Assembly (NCBI GenBank): GCA_023416745.1
Contig: JAEZHF010000035.1
Span: forward strand, 1-21,905
DNA from: Bacillota bacterium
GTDB taxonomy: Bacteria; Bacillota; Clostridia; Christensenellales; SZUA-584
Length of the DNA stretch: 21,905 nt
Reading direction: 5' to 3'
Positions 7,682 through 14,883 of this stretch are shown one piece after another. The notes under the pieces are model-generated. The model was not told the DNA's origin and did no database searches. It saw nothing but the letters and a program-made list of their open reading frames with translations. The translations under genes were made by a program, and so were the position numbers. Each line of letters opens with the position of its first letter. The first letter of the stretch is position 1.

Positions 7682-9442
7682 ATGAGCAAAACAAGCAAAA
7701 AGCCCTTCCGCCCTGCTGGTAAGGTATCAAGACTTACCTTTACAGAAGAAGAAAGGGCTGATCCTAATCTTGAAAAACCAATAAAGAAAGCAGAAAAAGC
7801 AGGGGATAAATTAGAAAAGGCACAGGATAAAATACCAAAAAAGAGAAGTTTAGTTAGCAAACGCACCGTTGATGCCAAGACAGGCAAAGCAAAGGTGCAT
7901 TTATATTTTGAAGAAAGTGATAAACCTAAGCCACCTTCTAAGTTTTCTCATAAGTTAAAGACTATACCACAAAGAGAACTCCTTGCTAAAATTCATAAGG
8001 AAATCAGGGAAGGTGAGGAAGATAATGTAGGAGTAGAAGCTGCACATAAAACTGAACAAGGTGGAGAATTTGTTGTTAATAGGCTAAGAAGCGGTTATCA
8101 CAGCCATAAGCTAAAACCTTATAGACAGCTTGCAAGGGCAGAAAAAAAGACAGTTAAGGCTGAGGTAAATTACCTTTATAAAAAGAGTTTAGGAGACAAT
8201 CCAAAGCCTACTACTAATCCAATTTCCCGTTGGCAACAAAAACAGGCAATTAAAAAGGAATACATTGCAAAAAGGTATGGGAAAAGTGCAAAAACAACTA
8301 AAGAAACAGTTACAAACACTAAAAAAACAGTGGGAAAGCTAGCAGATACAACAGAGAAAATAACAAAGTTTGCTGTTAAAAACCATAAGGCCATCTTGAT
8401 TATTCTTGGAATTGGAGCAGCGCTTTTATTTTTAATGAGTGCTATTTCATCTTGTTCTGTTATTTTGGAAGGTGGACTTCAAAGTGTAGTAGCTACTTCC
8501 TATACATCAGAAGATGAGGATATTATTGCTGTAGATGAAGATTACACCTCATTGGAACAGGCACTACAGGTACGGATTGATAATATAGAAAGTGAATATC
8601 CAGGCTATGATGAATACCAATATCATTTAGATGAAATAGGGCATAATCCTTTTACCCTTGCCTCATATCTAACGGCAAAGCTACAGGTTTATACTAGGTC
8701 TGAAATAGGCTCAGAGTTAAAAGCCTTGTTTGATGAGCAATATACCTTGACTACCCATGAGGAAATACAGGTGCGTTATCGAACGGAAACAAGGACTGAT
8801 ACATGGACAGATAGTGATGGCAATACCCATAGTGATACCTACACAGTAGAAGTCCCTTACGATTATTATATTCTTCATGTAACCTTGAAAAACAAGGATA
8901 TTAGTCTTATTGCCTCAAATAATTTAACCATAGACCAATATGAAATGTTTGGGGTCTATATGGAAACACAGGGCAATAAGCCCTATTTATTTGCAGGAAA
9001 TATTTATGCTCCTAATAAGGGTGAATATACGGACTATGATATACCACCAGATGCACTAACTGACCCTGACTTTGCAGCCCTTATTAAAGAGGCTGAAAAG
9101 TATTTAGGATACCCCTATGTATGGGGCGGAAGTTCACCCTCTACCAGTTTTGATTGCTCAGGCTTTGTATGTTGGGTACTAAGGGAATCAGGAGTTTATA
9201 ATATTGGAAGGACAACAGCACAAGGTATTTTCAATGAGTGTGCAAAAATTCCACCAAGTGAAGCAAGACCGGGAGATATTATCTTCTTTACAGGCACTTA
9301 TGCAAGTAGTGGTGCAGTATCCCATGTTGGTATCTATGTAGGAAACGGTATGATGATCCATTGTGGCAATCCTATCCAGTATGCTTCAGTTAATAGCCCC
9401 TACTGGACAGAGCATTTCTATGCTTATGGAAGATTAAATTAA
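7682..9442 (+). CDS. Membrane-anchored NlpC/P60 (C40) cell-wall hydrolase, VirB1-like
   Basis: This 586-residue protein has a long Lys-rich, probably cytoplasmic N-terminus (1-235), one membrane helix (about 237-257, ILIILGIGAALLFLMSAIS), an extracellular middle part (260-455), and a C-terminal NlpC/P60 domain (about 463-586). The catalytic Cys is C492 in SFDCSGFVCW, the His is H548 in VSHVGIYVGN, and a third polar residue is H560. YLGYPYVWGG at the domain start is typical. It would cleave peptide stems in peptidoglycan so that the transfer channel can cross the wall, as VirB1 or Tn916 Orf14 do. Some homologues carry an extra lysozyme-like domain. None is evident here, where the middle region is unassigned. 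The ATG follows TAGGAGGTGTTCC just after virB4. Confidence 0.88.
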   Translation: MSKTSKKPFRPAGKVSRLTFTEEERADPNLEKPIKKAEKAGDKLEKAQDKIPKKRSLVSKRTVDAKTGKAKVHLYFEESDKPKPPSKFSHKLKTIPQRELLAKIHKEIREGEEDNVGVEAAHKTEQGGEFVVNRLRSGYHSHKLKPYRQLARAEKKTVKAEVNYLYKKSLGDNPKPTTNPISRWQQKQAIKKEYIAKRYGKSAKTTKETVTNTKKTVGKLADTTEKITKFAVKNHKAILIILGIGAALLFLMSAISSCSVILEGGLQSVVATSYTSEDEDIIAVDEDYTSLEQALQVRIDNIESEYPGYDEYQYHLDEIGHNPFTLASYLTAKLQVYTRSEIGSELKALFDEQYTLTTHEEIQVRYRTETRTDTWTDSDGNTHSDTYTVEVPYDYYILHVTLKNKDISLIASNNLTIDQYEMFGVYMETQGNKPYLFAGNIYAPNKGEYTDYDIPPDALTDPDFAALIKEAEKYLGYPYVWGGSSPSTSFDCSGFVCWVLRESGVYNIGRTTAQGIFNECAKIPPSEARPGDIIFFTGTYASSGAVSHVGIYVGNGMMIHCGNPIQYASVNSPYWTEHFYAYGRLN

Positions 9443-9452
9443 GGAGGAAGAC

Positions 9453-9701
9453 ATGAGTAAGAAAAAACAAAAAGTTATTTCAGATATTAAGAAAACAAAG
9501 GAAAAAATATCTGATTTACAGAGCAAACTTAGGCAGCTTGAAAATCAGAAAACAGAACTTGAAAACACGGAAATTGTGGAACTTGTCCGTGGTACAAAAA
9601 TGAATACCAGTGAACTTGCTATATTTTTAAAGGCGTATCGTGAAAAAGGTGATGCGTCTTTTATTATGGAAAAAGAGGAGGAAAGAAACCATGAAGAATA
9701 A
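9453..9701 (+). CDS. DUF4315 family small coiled-coil protein
   Basis: This 82-residue protein consists of a charged coiled coil (VISDIKKTKEKISDLQSKLR, then QLENQKTELENTEIVELVRG) followed by NTSELAIFLKAYREKG. It matches DUF4315, found immediately before DUF4366 genes in Tn1549-type ICEs. Biochemical function is unknown. The position between the wall hydrolase and a surface protein suggests a role in the transfer apparatus. A strong AAGGAGG precedes the ATG. The last 11 bp overlap the next gene, implying coupled translation. Confidence 0.85.
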   Translation: MSKKKQKVISDIKKTKEKISDLQSKLRQLENQKTELENTEIVELVRGTKMNTSELAIFLKAYREKGDASFIMEKEEERNHEE

Positions 9702-10398
9702 AAGTCGCATACTGATTACCTTACTTACCCTTATGCTTTGCTTTACTACATTTTCAACAGTAGCCTTTGCAGGAGGTGGTGAGGAAGAAATACCAACTAT
9801 TCCAGAAGTTAATGAGCCAGTAAAGTCTAGTCCAACTGCCCTTACACCTGATGGTAATTTAACCCTAGTAGACGATGTTTCAGGAGAACAGGCAGAAGAT
9901 AAACAATTCGTTACTGTTATTTCAAAGAACGGTAACTATTTCTATCTAGTTATAGATCGTGCAGGGGATAGGCAAAATGTATATTTCCTTAATCTTGTAG
10001 ATGAAGAAGATTTACTTGCCTTAATTGAGGAAGATAAACCCAAACAGCAAGAAGTACCACAGGTATGTAACTGTATTAATCTTTGTGAGGAAGGTAAAAT
10101 AGACACCAATTGTCCCCTTTGTAGAAATGATCTTTCTAAATGCACAGGAAAGCCATTAACTCCTACATCTACCTCTGAACCTGAAAAGGGAAAAAATAAG
10201 GGTATGGGTGGTATCGTACTCTTACTAATAGTCGGTATGGCAGGTGGAGGAATTTATTATTTTAAAGTGTTAAAAAACAAGCCAAATACTAAAGGAAATA
10301 CCATCCTTGATGATTATGACTTTGAGGATGATGAAGACGATGATTATGAATATGAAACAGAAATTGATGATGAAGATGAAAGTGAGGTTGATATTTAG
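9691..10398 (+). CDS. DUF4366 family membrane protein with signal peptide and acidic tail
   Basis: The protein has 235 residues. A signal peptide (1-27, ending VAFA) is followed by an extracellular part with six Cys (C126, C128, C132, C141, C144, C151) in a CxCx3C...CxxC...C pattern, a Gly-rich membrane helix (about 173-191), and a cytoplasmic tail of which 207-235 is almost all Asp/Glu. This matches DUF4366, a conserved ICE surface protein of unknown function. The ATG at 9691 has a proper Shine-Dalgarno (GAGGAGG). The upstream in-frame GTG at 9640 would put a basic, non-signal extension in front and lacks a suitable site. Cys residues may form disulfides or bind metal, and the acidic tail may mimic DNA or bind basic partners. 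Both are inference. Confidence 0.83.
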   Translation: MKNKSRILITLLTLMLCFTTFSTVAFAGGGEEEIPTIPEVNEPVKSSPTALTPDGNLTLVDDVSGEQAEDKQFVTVISKNGNYFYLVIDRAGDRQNVYFLNLVDEEDLLALIEEDKPKQQEVPQVCNCINLCEEGKIDTNCPLCRNDLSKCTGKPLTPTSTSEPEKGKNKGMGGIVLLLIVGMAGGGIYYFKVLKNKPNTKGNTILDDYDFEDDEDDDYEYETEIDDEDESEVDI

Positions 10399-10571
10399 TG
10401 GCTTATTTTACGGATAGTGTTTATGAACGGATGATGACCCAAAGACCAAGATACAGGCAGGAGAATGAAACTCCTGCCTTAAAAAAGAAGAATGTAAGTA
10501 ATGGTATAGATAATAAGCTTAAATATCGTAAGCTGATTATTATTACAAAGGAAGGAAGTGAAAAAGAATGA
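10398..10571 (+). CDS. Small 57-aa protein of unknown function, GTG start
   Basis: GTG at 10398 overlaps the DUF4366 TAG stop, and the TGA (10569-10571) overlaps the topB ATG, so this frame exactly bridges two coupled genes. The product starts MAYFTDSVYERMMTQRPRYR and ends KYRKLIIITKEGSEKE. It is basic, with no membrane segment. A GAGG lies 10 nt before the GTG. The frame holds a perfect 9-bp hairpin. I do not recognise the family with certainty. Small proteins sit at this position in related ICEs, and the overlaps at both ends are the main argument that it is translated. Confidence 0.55.
   Translation: MAYFTDSVYERMMTQRPRYRQENETPALKKKNVSNGIDNKLKYRKLIIITKEGSEKE
10455..10479 (+). promoter_or_regulatory. 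Perfect 9-bp GC-rich hairpin upstream of topB
   Basis: AGGCAGGAG (10455-10463) and CTCCTGCCT (10471-10479) pair perfectly around a 7-nt loop (AATGAAA) in the small gene before topB. There is no T-run on either side, so it is not an intrinsic terminator on either strand. It may be an RNA processing site, a stability element or a translational control element. Confidence 0.5.
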
Positions 10572-12646
10572 GACTGGTTATTGCAGAAAAGCCATCTGTA
10601 GCCCAAAGTATAGGAGCTGTTTTAGGTGCTAATAGTAGGAAAGATGGATATATGGAGGGTAGTGGCTATATTGTAACATGGTGTGTGGGGCATTTGTTGG
10701 AACTTGCCCCAGCCCATTTATATGATGAGAAACATACAAGGTGGCAGTATAAGGATTTGCCCATTTTACCGCAAGATTGGAAATATATCATCTCAAAGGG
10801 TAAGGAAAAGCAAATGAAAATTATTGGTCAGTTAATGAAACGAGCAGAAGTTAAAGAAATTATAGCAGCTACGGATTCAGGGCGTGAAGGAGAATTAATT
10901 TTTAGATTGGTATATGAGAAATTAAGATGCAAGAAACCTATTAAAAGATTATGGATTTCTTCAATGGAGGAAAGTGCCATTGCCAAGGGATTTGAGAATC
11001 TACGAAATGGGACAGACTATGAGCTTTTATATCAATCGGCACTTTGCAGGGCCAAGGCAGATTGGATTGTAGGGATTAATGCAACCCGTCTTTTTTCTGT
11101 CCTTTACGGACAGACCTTAAATGTGGGCAGGGTAATGACCCCAACCCTTGCCATGATAGTAGAAAGACAAGTAAATATTTCAGAATTTAAAGCAGAGCCA
11201 TTTTATATTGTAGAACTACATTGTGGTGATTTCATTCTTTCAAGTGAGAAGATAAAAGATAAGGAAATAGCTGAAACACTTTGTAAATCCTGCGATGGAC
11301 AAAGTATTGCCATAGAAAAGGTAGAGGAAAAAGAAAAGACAGAAAAACCACCAAAGCTATATGATTTAACTACTTTGCAAAGGGAAGCAAATAGGCAATT
11401 AGGCTTTACTGCTAATCAGACTCTTGAATATATACAAAGCCTTTATGAGAAAAAACTTGTTACCTATCCCCGTACTGATAGCCGTTATTTAACAGAAGAT
11501 ATGAAAGATAGTATCCCTGCCTTGGTAAATATCAATGCAGGGATATTTTTATCCCAAGATACTAACCTACCCATAAATATAGAACAGGTAATTGACAACA
11601 GTAAGGTAAGTGATCATCACGGAATTATTACCACTATGGGTATTGAAAACTATGATATTCATTCACTGCCCTTTGGAGAAAAGGAAATATTAAAGATAGT
11701 TGCCATAGGCTTAATTAGTGCCGTGGGAGATAATCACCATTATGCTGAGGCCATTATAACAGCTAACTGTAATGAAACTATATTTACTGTAAAGGGTAAG
11801 ACAATCCTTGAAGATGGATTTAAATCAGTTGAAAACTTATATCTTAAAAATAAAAAGAAACAAGCTAAAGATGATAAGGATAAAGTCTTACCAGCAATTT
11901 CCCAAGGAGAAGTGTTTACTGCAAAAGCATCGATTAAAGAAGGTAAAACTAGCCCGCCAAAACACTATACAGATGATACCTTGCTTTCTGCTATGGGAAA
12001 TGCCAATAATGCACTGGAGGATATGGGGAGAAAAGGTATTGGAACTCCTGCCACCCGTGCAGGAATTTTAGAAAAGCTTATTAAGACAGGATTTGCAGAG
12101 CGTAAAGGAGATAAAAAAGCTAAACATTTTATTCCTACACATAAAGGCATTTCTCTTATTACCATTTTGCCAGAAATTATCCAATCACCTATACTTACTG
12201 CCGAATGGGAAGAAAAGCTAAAACAGATTGAACAGGGTGGTCTTTCTCCAGATGAATTTTTACAGGAGATTAATGAAATGATAGAAAGCCTTGTAAGAAC
12301 CTATGAAGTAATAAAGGGGACAGATAATCTATTTCCATCTAATAAAGAAGGTATCGGTAAATGCCCCAGATGTGGCGGAAATGTAGTAGAAAACAGGAAA
12401 GGATTTTGCTGTGGAAACAAGGATTGTGGTTTTGCACTTTGGAAAGAAAATAAATTTTTTACAATGAAGAAAAAGACTTTGACAAAAGAAATAGCAATCA
12501 AACTTTTAAAAGAAGGGAGGGTAAAACTTACAGGCTGTTATTCAGGAAAAACAGGTAAAACTTATGATGCTATTGTTATCCTTGATGATAATGGTGGTAA
12601 GTATATAAACTTTAAAATAGAGTTTCCTGCAAAGAAAGGAAGGTAA
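10568..12646 (+). CDS. topB: DNA topoisomerase III (type IA)
   Basis: This 692-residue protein has an N-terminal TOPRIM domain starting MRLVIAEKPSVAQSIG, with acidic metal-binding ATDSGREGELIFR (D103). The catalytic Tyr is Y300 in LVTYPRTDSRYL. Other type IA landmarks are CRAKADWIVGINATRLFS, GRVMTPTLAMIV and GIGTPATRAGILEKLI. The C-terminus (about 597-625) has a zinc-ribbon-like CPRCGG...CCGNKDCG starting at C599. It relaxes or decatenates single-stranded intermediates, and conjugative elements often carry one to resolve DNA during transfer or replication. The ATG overlaps the previous stop, and AAGGAAGG is the ribosome binding site. Confidence 0.95.
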   Translation: MRLVIAEKPSVAQSIGAVLGANSRKDGYMEGSGYIVTWCVGHLLELAPAHLYDEKHTRWQYKDLPILPQDWKYIISKGKEKQMKIIGQLMKRAEVKEIIAATDSGREGELIFRLVYEKLRCKKPIKRLWISSMEESAIAKGFENLRNGTDYELLYQSALCRAKADWIVGINATRLFSVLYGQTLNVGRVMTPTLAMIVERQVNISEFKAEPFYIVELHCGDFILSSEKIKDKEIAETLCKSCDGQSIAIEKVEEKEKTEKPPKLYDLTTLQREANRQLGFTANQTLEYIQSLYEKKLVTYPRTDSRYLTEDMKDSIPALVNINAGIFLSQDTNLPINIEQVIDNSKVSDHHGIITTMGIENYDIHSLPFGEKEILKIVAIGLISAVGDNHHYAEAIITANCNETIFTVKGKTILEDGFKSVENLYLKNKKKQAKDDKDKVLPAISQGEVFTAKASIKEGKTSPPKHYTDDTLLSAMGNANNALEDMGRKGIGTPATRAGILEKLIKTGFAERKGDKKAKHFIPTHKGISLITILPEIIQSPILTAEWEEKLKQIEQGGLSPDEFLQEINEMIESLVRTYEVIKGTDNLFPSNKEGIGKCPRCGGNVVENRKGFCCGNKDCGFALWKENKFFTMKKKTLTKEIAIKLLKEGRVKLTGCYSGKTGKTYDAIVILDDNGGKYINFKIEFPAKKGR

Positions 12647-12650
12647 AAGC

Positions 12651-12821
12651 ATGAGTATTAAAAATTTAATTAAGACTCTTTTAGATATAGAAGTAGAAGC
12701 TGATAACTTACTGGAACTACGTGATAATCCAAGTAAATATGTTACTAAAAAAGAGGATATAGAAAAGCTAAATGACTTATTTTTACTCATAGATTTGCTA
12801 GATAAGCAGGAGGTGGAATAA
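12651..12821 (+). CDS. Small 56-aa helical protein of unknown function
   Basis: The ATG at 12651 follows AAGGAAGG 4 nt after the topB stop, and its TAA directly abuts the next ATG (12822). The product (MSIKNLIKTLLDIEVEADNL..., ending LLIDLLDKQEVE) is acidic and Leu-rich, with heptad-like spacing that suggests a short coiled coil. The exact packing between two certain genes and the good ribosome binding site support translation. I recall a similarly sized small protein upstream of JAB/YodL genes in related ICEs, but I cannot assign a family or function. Confidence 0.6.
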   Translation: MSIKNLIKTLLDIEVEADNLLELRDNPSKYVTKKEDIEKLNDLFLLIDLLDKQEVE

Positions 12822-13997
12822 ATGAGGGACACTGATGAACTTCGTTATATTCAGGCCTTTGCAAGAATTATCGGTGTAAAAGAAGATGCTGCTATAGAAT
12901 ATGCTGAGAGAAAAGGATTAAATGCATTGGTAGACAATGCTACCCAACTCCTTGCTACCCCAGTTCAGCAGGAGAAACATCAGGCTTTTCTTGATTTATA
13001 TAGAATGAGTAGTACCATTAATACTAGAAATCCTATCATCAATTCCCCGGAAAAGGCTTCATCTTATTTTCATTCAGTAATGGATGAAATATATGATAAG
13101 GAAGCCTTTGTAGTTGCCTTTTTAAACACTAAAAATCGTGTTATGGACCATGAGGTTGTATCCGTTGGAACTATTAATAGCTCACTGGTACACCCAAGGG
13201 AAGTCTTTAGAAATGCTATAATCAACAAGGCTAACTCTGTGATTCTTTGTCATAACCATCCATCAGGGGATTTAACACCAAGTACAGAAGATATTAATAT
13301 TACAAGAAGGCTAAAAGAAACAGGTAATCTGTTGGGTATTAAGGTTTTAGATCATTTGATTATTAGTGGCATTAATCAAAATGAAGTATATTCCTTCCAA
13401 GCTAAGGGGGTACTAGAAGTAGTAGCAGCCTATGGTATTAATTCATCACAATCAGTAGGGGAAATAAAATCTGATTATATGATGCCTATGCAAGAACATA
13501 GCTATCCCATGCCTGATCCTAATATGAGTATTTCAGATAGAAACTCCCACGGATACTTAGATGATGAAATGCTACCACTATCAAAAGGACGAGCTACAGA
13601 ATTATTTAAAGAGAATTTACCTGTATTCTTACTCTATGAAGATAATTCTGAGGCAATTGCTTTTGACCTAAAGGATATAGATAACCATAATGGTATCTTC
13701 GGTATTGAGCGCATTAGCTGGATAGACCAAAAAAACTATTTAGAAACTGCTGAGAAATCAGTGGAGCAAAACTATAATCAAATAGATGGAATAATTAATA
13801 ACAAGCCTACAGTGGAGGAATTGGAGCAGACTGTAAATGCAGGTGGTAATATTTCATTATTAGATCTTGCCAATTCAGTAAAGGCAGAAAGAGAAGAAAA
13901 GAAAACCTCTATAGTAAAGCAACTTAAAGCAAAACCAGCTATAAAAAAGGAAAAGCAGAAAAGATTACCTCAAATAGGTACAGAAATGGAGCGATGA
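12822..13997 (+). CDS. RadC-type JAB (MPN) domain protein fused to YodL and DUF4316 domains
   Basis: The protein has 391 residues. Residues ~75-200 are a RadC/JAB domain with an intact JAMM metal site: E111, H144 and H146 in CHNHPSGDLTPSTED, and D157. Residues ~258-310 (ELFKENLPVFLLYEDNSEAI then GIFGIERISW) match the YodL domain. The C-terminal ~340-391 (NISLLDLANSVKAEREEKK and a basic Lys-rich tail) matches DUF4316. RadC proteins are associated with mobile elements and recombination, but no enzymatic activity is firmly established. YodL and DUF4316 are ICE-associated domains of unknown role. The ATG directly follows the previous stop, with AGGAGGTG located in the end of that gene. Confidence 0.85.
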   Translation: MRDTDELRYIQAFARIIGVKEDAAIEYAERKGLNALVDNATQLLATPVQQEKHQAFLDLYRMSSTINTRNPIINSPEKASSYFHSVMDEIYDKEAFVVAFLNTKNRVMDHEVVSVGTINSSLVHPREVFRNAIINKANSVILCHNHPSGDLTPSTEDINITRRLKETGNLLGIKVLDHLIISGINQNEVYSFQAKGVLEVVAAYGINSSQSVGEIKSDYMMPMQEHSYPMPDPNMSISDRNSHGYLDDEMLPLSKGRATELFKENLPVFLLYEDNSEAIAFDLKDIDNHNGIFGIERISWIDQKNYLETAEKSVEQNYNQIDGIINNKPTVEELEQTVNAGGNISLLDLANSVKAEREEKKTSIVKQLKAKPAIKKEKQKRLPQIGTEMER

Positions 13998-13999
13998 TT

Positions 14000-14218
14000 A
14001 TGGATAAATTTACAGTAGAGGAAACAAATTTAATATGTATCTACAATACAGGCACAAGGGAAAGCTTGCTTGAAGAACTATCTGAAATGCAGACCCACTT
14101 AGAACAGGATGAAACGGAACTTATAGAACTTACAAAATCAGTTATAAATAAGATAAGTGCTATGAGTGATGGTGATTTTGAGGATGTTATAGTAGAATTA
14201 GTGGCTGATTTTAATTAG
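14000..14218 (+). CDS. Transposon-transfer assisting protein (TTRAP family)
   Basis: The product is 72 residues, MDKFTVEETNLICIYNTGTR followed by ESLLEELSEM, and fits the TTRAP family (transposon-transfer assisting protein), small helical proteins of Tn1549-like elements. Function is inferred from naming and context only. ATG 14000 is preferred over the in-frame ATG 13994. GGAG (13988-13991) lies 8 nt from 14000 but only 2 nt from 13994, and family members begin MDxFT. The Shine-Dalgarno is within the preceding gene, so translation is coupled. Confidence 0.8.
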   Translation: MDKFTVEETNLICIYNTGTRESLLEELSEMQTHLEQDETELIELTKSVINKISAMSDGDFEDVIVELVADFN

Positions 14219-14225
14219 CTATTTG

Positions 14226-14254
14226 TTGTGATAAGTTAGATTTCGTAGTAAGAT
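14226..14254 (+). promoter_or_regulatory. Possible sigma-A promoter for the GIY-YIG gene
   Basis: TTGTGA (14226-14231) and TAAGAT (14249-14254) are separated by exactly 17 nt and lie 30 nt before the start codon. Each hexamer matches the vegetative consensus at four of six positions. In AT-rich DNA this can arise by chance. The ideal spacing and the terminator after the gene make a separate transcription unit plausible. Confidence 0.4.
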
Positions 14255-14284
14255 ACAAACAAATAGGAATTTAGGGAGTAGTTT

Positions 14285-14746
14285 ATGAGAAAGACATTAA
14301 AACAAAAGATAGATGAAGCAGACAAACGAGATATCAATATTCCTGATGATTTATTGGCTGATGAAAATATTGTCGGTGTATATGGATTTTTTGCAATTAA
14401 AAGAGATGAAGAATATTGTTTCTATATAGGAAAAGCGACTAACGTAGCATATAGACTGTTAGGCTCTAGTAATGGGCATGTTTATTTATATTTAAAAAAT
14501 GATTATTCAAAATTAGTTCCACAAAAAATTAATGAATATCTTAATGATAAATACAAAATTGAAGTAAGAATACTTGATAAGATTGATTACCATGATACTT
14601 CTTTTTCAAAAGCTGCTCATCGTCTTGCTCTAGCGGAACTTCAAAGAATAGTTCAATATCAAGAACAAGGACAGTGCGAATTTCAAGTGCCAGAAGGTTC
14701 AGGGACGTATGAAAGAAAATATTGGGAAAAACATTATAAAAAATAG
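14285..14746 (+). CDS. GIY-YIG nuclease family protein (cargo gene)
   Basis: This 153-residue protein has a GIY-YIG core: GVY at 31-33, YIG at 47-49 in YCFYIGKATNVAYRLL, a likely catalytic Arg (R57), and a likely metal-binding Glu (E118) in LALAELQRIV. No DNA-binding domain is attached, so it is a stand-alone nuclease domain rather than a classic homing endonuclease. The ribosome binding site is GGGAG 6 nt before the ATG. Unlike its neighbours it is not overlapped. It sits between 66 nt and 137 nt spacers with a possible promoter upstream and a terminator downstream, and it is not part of the usual Tn1549-like core. It may act in defence, inter-element competition or DNA repair, all inference. 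Confidence 0.8.
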   Translation: MRKTLKQKIDEADKRDINIPDDLLADENIVGVYGFFAIKRDEEYCFYIGKATNVAYRLLGSSNGHVYLYLKNDYSKLVPQKINEYLNDKYKIEVRILDKIDYHDTSFSKAAHRLALAELQRIVQYQEQGQCEFQVPEGSGTYERKYWEKHYKK

Positions 14747-14817
14747 TGAAATGAATAAAGATTGATTGTTTTAAATGAAATCCAATTTGTTAGCTAATTC
14801 ACTATTAACATAGACAT

Positions 14818-14855
14818 AAAAGCAACTCCCTTTTTAGCAGGTGAGTTGCTTTTTT
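14818..14855 (+). terminator. Rho-independent terminator after GIY-YIG gene, just upstream of the helicase
   Basis: AAAAGCAACTC (14818-14828) pairs with GAGTTGCTTTT (14843-14853) around a 14-nt loop, and the right arm runs into TTTTTT (14850-14855). This is a strong intrinsic terminator. The helicase ATG is only 28 nt beyond the T-run, with AAGGAGGA in between, so a promoter cannot fit. Either the helicase is transcribed by read-through or antitermination, or the hairpin is an attenuator of a promoter within 14747-14817, where I see no convincing one. Confidence 0.85.
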
Positions 14856-14883
14856 CTGTGCAAAAATAAAGGAGGATTAATAT

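Noticed and set aside
9640..9690. GTG start extending the DUF4366 protein by 17 residues
   Set aside because: The extension is basic and would bury the signal peptide. ATG 9691 has a clear GAGGAGG.
11808..12071. 87-codon + strand frame inside topB
   Set aside because: No ribosome binding site and a Lys/Leu/Ile-rich product typical of a shifted frame in AT-rich DNA. Unlike the tnpV case there is no family match.
13994..13999. Upstream ATG start for the TTRAP gene
   Set aside because: It is 2 nt from the GGAG site. ATG 14000 has the normal 8-nt spacing and the family-typical N-terminus.
14219..14266. CTATTTGT / ACAAATAG inverted repeat as a terminator after TTRAP
   Set aside because: Only 8 AT-rich pairs with a 32-nt loop and no T-run after it. 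It overlaps the possible promoter instead.
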